NCBI GenBank assembly: GCA_031277155.1
Contig: JAITMW010000173.1
Location: 1 to 18,328, forward strand
Origin: Clostridiales bacterium
GTDB taxonomy: Bacteria > Bacillota > Clostridia > Lachnospirales > WRAX01
Direction of reading: 5' to 3'
DNA length: 18,328 nt
Both the position numbers and the translations under genes were made by a program. Shown here in pieces: positions 15,252-18,328 of the stretch (positions within the stretch are counted from its first letter, which is position 1; every line of letters begins with the position of its first letter). Below the pieces are notes generated by a model. The model was not told the origin of the DNA, searched no databases, and saw nothing but the letters and a program-made list of their open reading frames with translations.

Positions 15252-16040
15252 TCACTTAGGGATATGATAATACGGCATCCTCAAGGTTTCTATAAAGCCA
15301 AGTTTTTTTGCTAAATTGACAGAACCAAAATTTTCAAGTCGGCAAGACCAAACAGGCTCTAATGTTCTGTCCATACAATATTCAATCAACTTCGCACATG
15401 CCAAATACGCAAGCCCTTTTCCTTGATAACTCGGAAGCGTTTCTATTCCAATTTCAAGTTTATCATCGTGCCTAGCTGATGTGAATGCAGTTGACACAGG
15501 TTTGCCGTCAACCATAACTGTAAACGCTTTTGCCAAGTTAGTAAATTGTTCAGCGGTTTTCCAATAGTCTTTCGGAACAACGCTTCCGCTAATATCAAAC
15601 AGCATATCTGTAGGCGTAGAAATCACATCATATTGGAATTTATCTGCTTGATTGTATTTTTCATAAAATTTATCTTTATCAAATTTGAAATTCAGTCTAC
15701 TATATGGGGCTGCCACTCCTTCATCAACAAGACTATTCATAACAAAATCCCAATCGCGTGGAAACGCTTGAAGCCATTCGTCCTTATTTCTTGTGTATGC
15801 TTTGCCTTTAAAGTAACCAAAAAGACCAGCATTAAATTCCTCGTTGCCACTATATCCGCACAAATAAGTCATGCCATATGAATGAACGATATAATAAGAT
15901 TGAGGATATTCGCAAGAATCAACAAAAATCCTGCCGTCAGAATGACCTATAATGACCGAACGAGCCATCAATATGTTGAAAGGGATTTTCATTATGGGTT
16001 CAAGTAGCATTTCATATTTATCTCTACTTAAGTCAAACAT
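15252..16040 (-). CDS. GNAT-family N-acetyltransferase (ZmaR-like), AT-rich and probably acquired
   Basis: A 262 aa protein. The C-terminal half carries GNAT motifs: IGIETLPSYQGKGLAYLA (197-213) with the acetyl-CoA binding QGKGLA (206-211), and N237-F-G-S followed by LAKKLGF (243-249). The N-terminal half (for example YYIVHSYGMTYLCGYSGN) resembles the GNAT group that includes zwittermicin A resistance protein ZmaR, remembered rather than searched. It should acetylate an amine on a small molecule; the target is unknown. G+C is 38 of 120 at 15601-15720 against 34 of 60 at 16681-16740 in the E3 gene, a clear compositional break. It sits between E3 and E1 with gaps of 72 and 80 bases, unlike the tight junctions around it, which suggests insertion into a pre-existing operon. 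The ATG at 16040 has only a weak GGTGAT upstream, so the start is less certain. Confidence 0.85.
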   Translation of the reverse strand: MFDLSRDKYEMLLEPIMKIPFNILMARSVIIGHSDGRIFVDSCEYPQSYYIVHSYGMTYLCGYSGNEEFNAGLFGYFKGKAYTRNKDEWLQAFPRDWDFVMNSLVDEGVAAPYSRLNFKFDKDKFYEKYNQADKFQYDVISTPTDMLFDISGSVVPKDYWKTAEQFTNLAKAFTVMVDGKPVSTAFTSARHDDKLEIGIETLPSYQGKGLAYLACAKLIEYCMDRTLEPVWSCRLENFGSVNLAKKLGFIETLRMPYYHIPK

Positions 16041-16112
16041 TCTATCACCGCTTGATATAAATTTTCTACGTAACTATCTCCATGAATTTACAGCACGCAA
16101 AGGCTGCCGCCA

Positions 16113-17483
16113 CTACGAAAACAGCGTTTCGCGGATAATTTCGCATACCGTGGGATGCGGGAAAACCAATTCCTGTAAATGGCTGACGGGCCAGCGGGAT
16201 TCTATCATCATGGCCGCGCCGTAAATAATTTCCGAGGCGTAGGAGCCTATCAAATGCACGCCAATCAAACGATTGGTGCCATTTTCAATCAGAAGCTTGC
16301 AAAGACCGTCACCACCGTCATTTTCCGCGACAAAGCGGCCGCTATAGCGCATGGACAGCCTTTTGACGGCAAAATCCAGGCCCTTATCCCGGGCGGATTC
16401 CTCGGTTTCGCCCACGGCGGCCACCTCGGGTGCTGTGTAAATAACCGCCGGGATGGCGTCATAGCGCATATTGTCGCTTTTTCCCATGATATGGTTGATT
16501 GCGACCTCGGCCTCGCGATATGCGGTGTGCGCCAGCATGGATTTGCCGTTGACATCGCCGATGGCGTAGGCTCCGGAAATATTTGTACGCAAATGCTTGT
16601 CCGTGACGATTGCGCCATGCTCCGTATGTATGCCTATGGTCTCCAGACCAAGGCCCGAAATGCGCGGGGCGCGGCCAATTGCGGCCAGCACGGCCTCGGT
16701 TTCAGTAAATGTGGCAACGCCGTCCTTTTCATATGTCAGCGACTTTTCCGAAACGCCTGTCACGCGGCATCCCGTATGAAATTCTATGCCCTTTTTTTGC
16801 AGCTGCTTCATTAGCATCTCGGCAATTTCATTGTCGATATATCCGCCAATTTTTTCCATCATTTCAATTACGATTATCTGCGCGCCCGCCGCCGCAAAAT
16901 ATGCCGCCATTTCCAGCCCCACGACACCGCCGCCGATAACGGCCAATTTGCCGGGCACAGCGCGCAAATCCAGAATTTCGCGGCTGGTAAGCACATGGCC
17001 CGACGCCAGGCACTCTCTCATGCCCGTAATTTGCGGCACAATGGGCGCGGAACCTGTGGCAATTAGCAAATGACGGCCATGATATGCCCTGCCCTTCGCG
17101 CTGACGGCAAATTCGCCGCCACGGCGCCCCGTGATTATGGCGGCGGCCCTAACCACCTCAATTTTATGGGCGCGCATCTTGGCTTCCACGCCTGACACAA
17201 GGGTTTTGACCACCTTATCTTTGCGGTCCATAACGGCATTGTGGTCAAGCTCCACATCTTTGGAATATACACCATATGCCGCGCCGTTTCGGGCATTATC
17301 ATACATTTTCGCGGAATAAAGCAGGGTTTTTGTGGGTATGCAGCCCTCGTTGAGGCATACGCCGCCCAGCGCGCGCGCTTCAAACAGCGTGACGGAAAGT
17401 CCGGCCGCCGCGGCGCGCTCTGCCGCCAGATATCCGGCGGGACCGCCGCCTATAATCATCACATCTTTGCAAATATTTTCCAT
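16113..17483 (-). CDS. lpdA: Dihydrolipoyl dehydrogenase (E3)
   Basis: Flavoprotein that reoxidises the dihydrolipoyl group of E2 and makes NADH. The 456 aa length is normal. Visible features: FAD-binding GGGPAG (12-17); redox-active cysteines C43 and C48 in GGVCLNEGCIPTK (40-52); the NAD-binding AVIGGGVVGLEMA in the middle; GAYAIGDVNG, typical of the second FAD motif; and the C-terminal HPTVCE (443-448), where H443 and E448 form the catalytic dyad. The residues just before this are FP rather than the common HA. AGGTGA lies four bases before the ATG. It follows E2 by 13 bases, so the two are probably co-translated. It is separated from E1 only by the AT-rich acetyltransferase gene. Related disulfide reductases exist, but the neighbouring E2 and E1 make E3 the clear call. 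Confidence 0.94.
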   Translation of the reverse strand: MENICKDVMIIGGGPAGYLAAERAAAAGLSVTLFEARALGGVCLNEGCIPTKTLLYSAKMYDNARNGAAYGVYSKDVELDHNAVMDRKDKVVKTLVSGVEAKMRAHKIEVVRAAAIITGRRGGEFAVSAKGRAYHGRHLLIATGSAPIVPQITGMRECLASGHVLTSREILDLRAVPGKLAVIGGGVVGLEMAAYFAAAGAQIIVIEMMEKIGGYIDNEIAEMLMKQLQKKGIEFHTGCRVTGVSEKSLTYEKDGVATFTETEAVLAAIGRAPRISGLGLETIGIHTEHGAIVTDKHLRTNISGAYAIGDVNGKSMLAHTAYREAEVAINHIMGKSDNMRYDAIPAVIYTAPEVAAVGETEESARDKGLDFAVKRLSMRYSGRFVAENDGGDGLCKLLIENGTNRLIGVHLIGSYASEIIYGAAMMIESRWPVSHLQELVFPHPTVCEIIRETLFS

Positions 17484-17496
17484 AAGCTCACCTCGC

Positions 17497-18328
17497 TTAA
17501 GTTGCCGTCAGCAAGTCCAGATTTTCAATATTGGTCGTAAGGTCCCGGGCAAAGCGCGACGCGTCCGCGCCGTCAATGGCCCTGTGGTCATATGTCAACG
17601 ACAGTCCCATGCTTTGGTATGCCGTCAAAGAGCCCCCGTCAGCGCCGCGCACCTTTGTGATTATGCCGCACACGCCCAAAATGGCCACCTGCGGCGGATT
17701 TATCACCGGCGTAAACATCTCCACACCCAGCGCGCCCAAATTGGACACTGTGAATGTGGCGCCCGTCAGCAAATCCGGGCTGATATTGCCGGATTTCGCC
17801 CGGGCCGCAAGCTCTTTTGCCGTTATTGAAAGTTCGCGCAGGCTCATGCAGTCGGCATCAAAAATTGTAGGCACCATCAGGCCCCGAGGCGTGTCCACCG
17901 CCATACCCAGATGCACGCCGCCAAATTTGCGCAGGGTGTCGCCGTCAATCAAATGGGCGTTAAGGCAGGGATGCTCGCGCAGGGTGCGCACCGCGGCGTA
18001 TAGCACCATATCGCCTATGGTAACGCCGTCAAGACCAAGCCGACCGCCGTCCTGTTTCAGGCGTCGCCGCAGATTGAGAATCACAGTGGCGTCGCAAGAA
18101 TGATGATGGGTCAGCTGGGCAATTTCCGTCAGGGATTTTGTCATGGATTTTGCAATGGCCCTGCGTATAGGCGGCATTTTCTCGTCAATATATTCCGCCG
18201 CCTCGGCGGCTTTGGCGGCAACAGCCGCCTCCCGTTTGGCGCCGCCAATATAGCCGTCATGCCCGCGGCCGCCAATGCCTTCTCCTGTGGCGGCATTTTC
18301 CACTGCCGCCAGCACATCACGCTCTATA
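17497..18328 (-). CDS. Dihydrolipoamide acyltransferase (E2), C-terminal part (5' end beyond window)
   Basis: Core subunit of the dehydrogenase complex, transferring the acyl group from lipoate to coenzyme A. The frame is open to the right edge; the first visible residues, IERDVLAAVENA, match the end of the peripheral E3/E1-binding domain (RIIERDVL is its usual form). A Gly/Ala-rich linker follows and then the catalytic domain from PPIRRAIAKSMTKSL to the C-terminus. The active-site motif DHRAIDGADASRF is intact, with the catalytic histidine codon at 17584-17586. The tightly conserved TFTVSNLGALGVEMFTPVIN is also present. The lipoyl domain(s) must lie beyond the right edge and cannot be counted. 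The stop is 13 bases before the E3 start. The acyl specificity (acetyl, branched-chain or other) is not decided by what is visible. Confidence 0.93.
   Translation of the reverse strand, partial: IERDVLAAVENAATGEGIGGRGHDGYIGGAKREAAVAAKAAEAAEYIDEKMPPIRRAIAKSMTKSLTEIAQLTHHHSCDATVILNLRRRLKQDGGRLGLDGVTIGDMVLYAAVRTLREHPCLNAHLIDGDTLRKFGGVHLGMAVDTPRGLMVPTIFDADCMSLRELSITAKELAARAKSGNISPDLLTGATFTVSNLGALGVEMFTPVINPPQVAILGVCGIITKVRGADGGSLTAYQSMGLSLTYDHRAIDGADASRFARDLTTNIENLDLLTAT

Overview
The window reads as a chromosomal segment of an anaerobic Firmicute (Clostridia-like). The evidence is Gram-positive style AGGAGG ribosome binding sites, a lipoprotein sugar-binding protein with its two permeases, a YesM/YesN-type two-component system, and a clostridial-style fused E1 gene. 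The DNA is moderately GC-rich, apart from one AT-rich gene. The genus cannot be named from the sequence. No RNA genes, CRISPR arrays or insertion sequences were seen. The longest gap between genes is about 145 bases.

Left block (1-7323). Four minus-strand genes form a sugar-uptake operon, in transcription order: a lipoprotein solute-binding protein, a MalF-type permease with an unusual N-terminal membrane extension, a MalG-type permease, and a GH88 unsaturated glucuronyl hydrolase cut by the left edge. A hairpin plus T-run separates the binding protein from the permeases. Reading the other way from a shared 145-base intergenic region is a sensor histidine kinase and an overlapping AraC-type response regulator. 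Together these look like a system that senses and imports an oligosaccharide carrying an unsaturated uronic acid, the kind of product made by polysaccharide lyases, and removes that sugar inside the cell. No ABC ATPase gene is present, which is common because a shared MsmX-type ATPase can serve such importers.

Right block (7347-18328). Eight minus-strand genes run head to tail: E2 acyltransferase (cut by the right edge), E3 dihydrolipoyl dehydrogenase, an AT-rich GNAT acetyltransferase, a fused E1 alpha-beta dehydrogenase, a lipoate-protein ligase, a class II aldolase fused to a short-chain dehydrogenase, a PHP-domain hydrolase, and a zinc-dependent dehydrogenase resembling L-sorbose-1-phosphate reductase. 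From E1 onward all junctions overlap or nearly overlap, so these genes are probably translated together. The set holds an almost complete lipoyl-dependent TPP dehydrogenase complex with its own lipoylation enzyme, joined to two or three sugar or sugar-phosphate enzymes. I infer a catabolic route in which a sugar or polyol derivative is oxidised, dephosphorylated and/or cleaved, and a resulting 2-oxo acid or vicinal diketone becomes an acyl-CoA. The substrate is unknown. The GNAT gene looks like a later arrival inside this operon.

The two blocks converge at 7323/7347 with 23 bases between them, so a functional link between them is possible but not shown.
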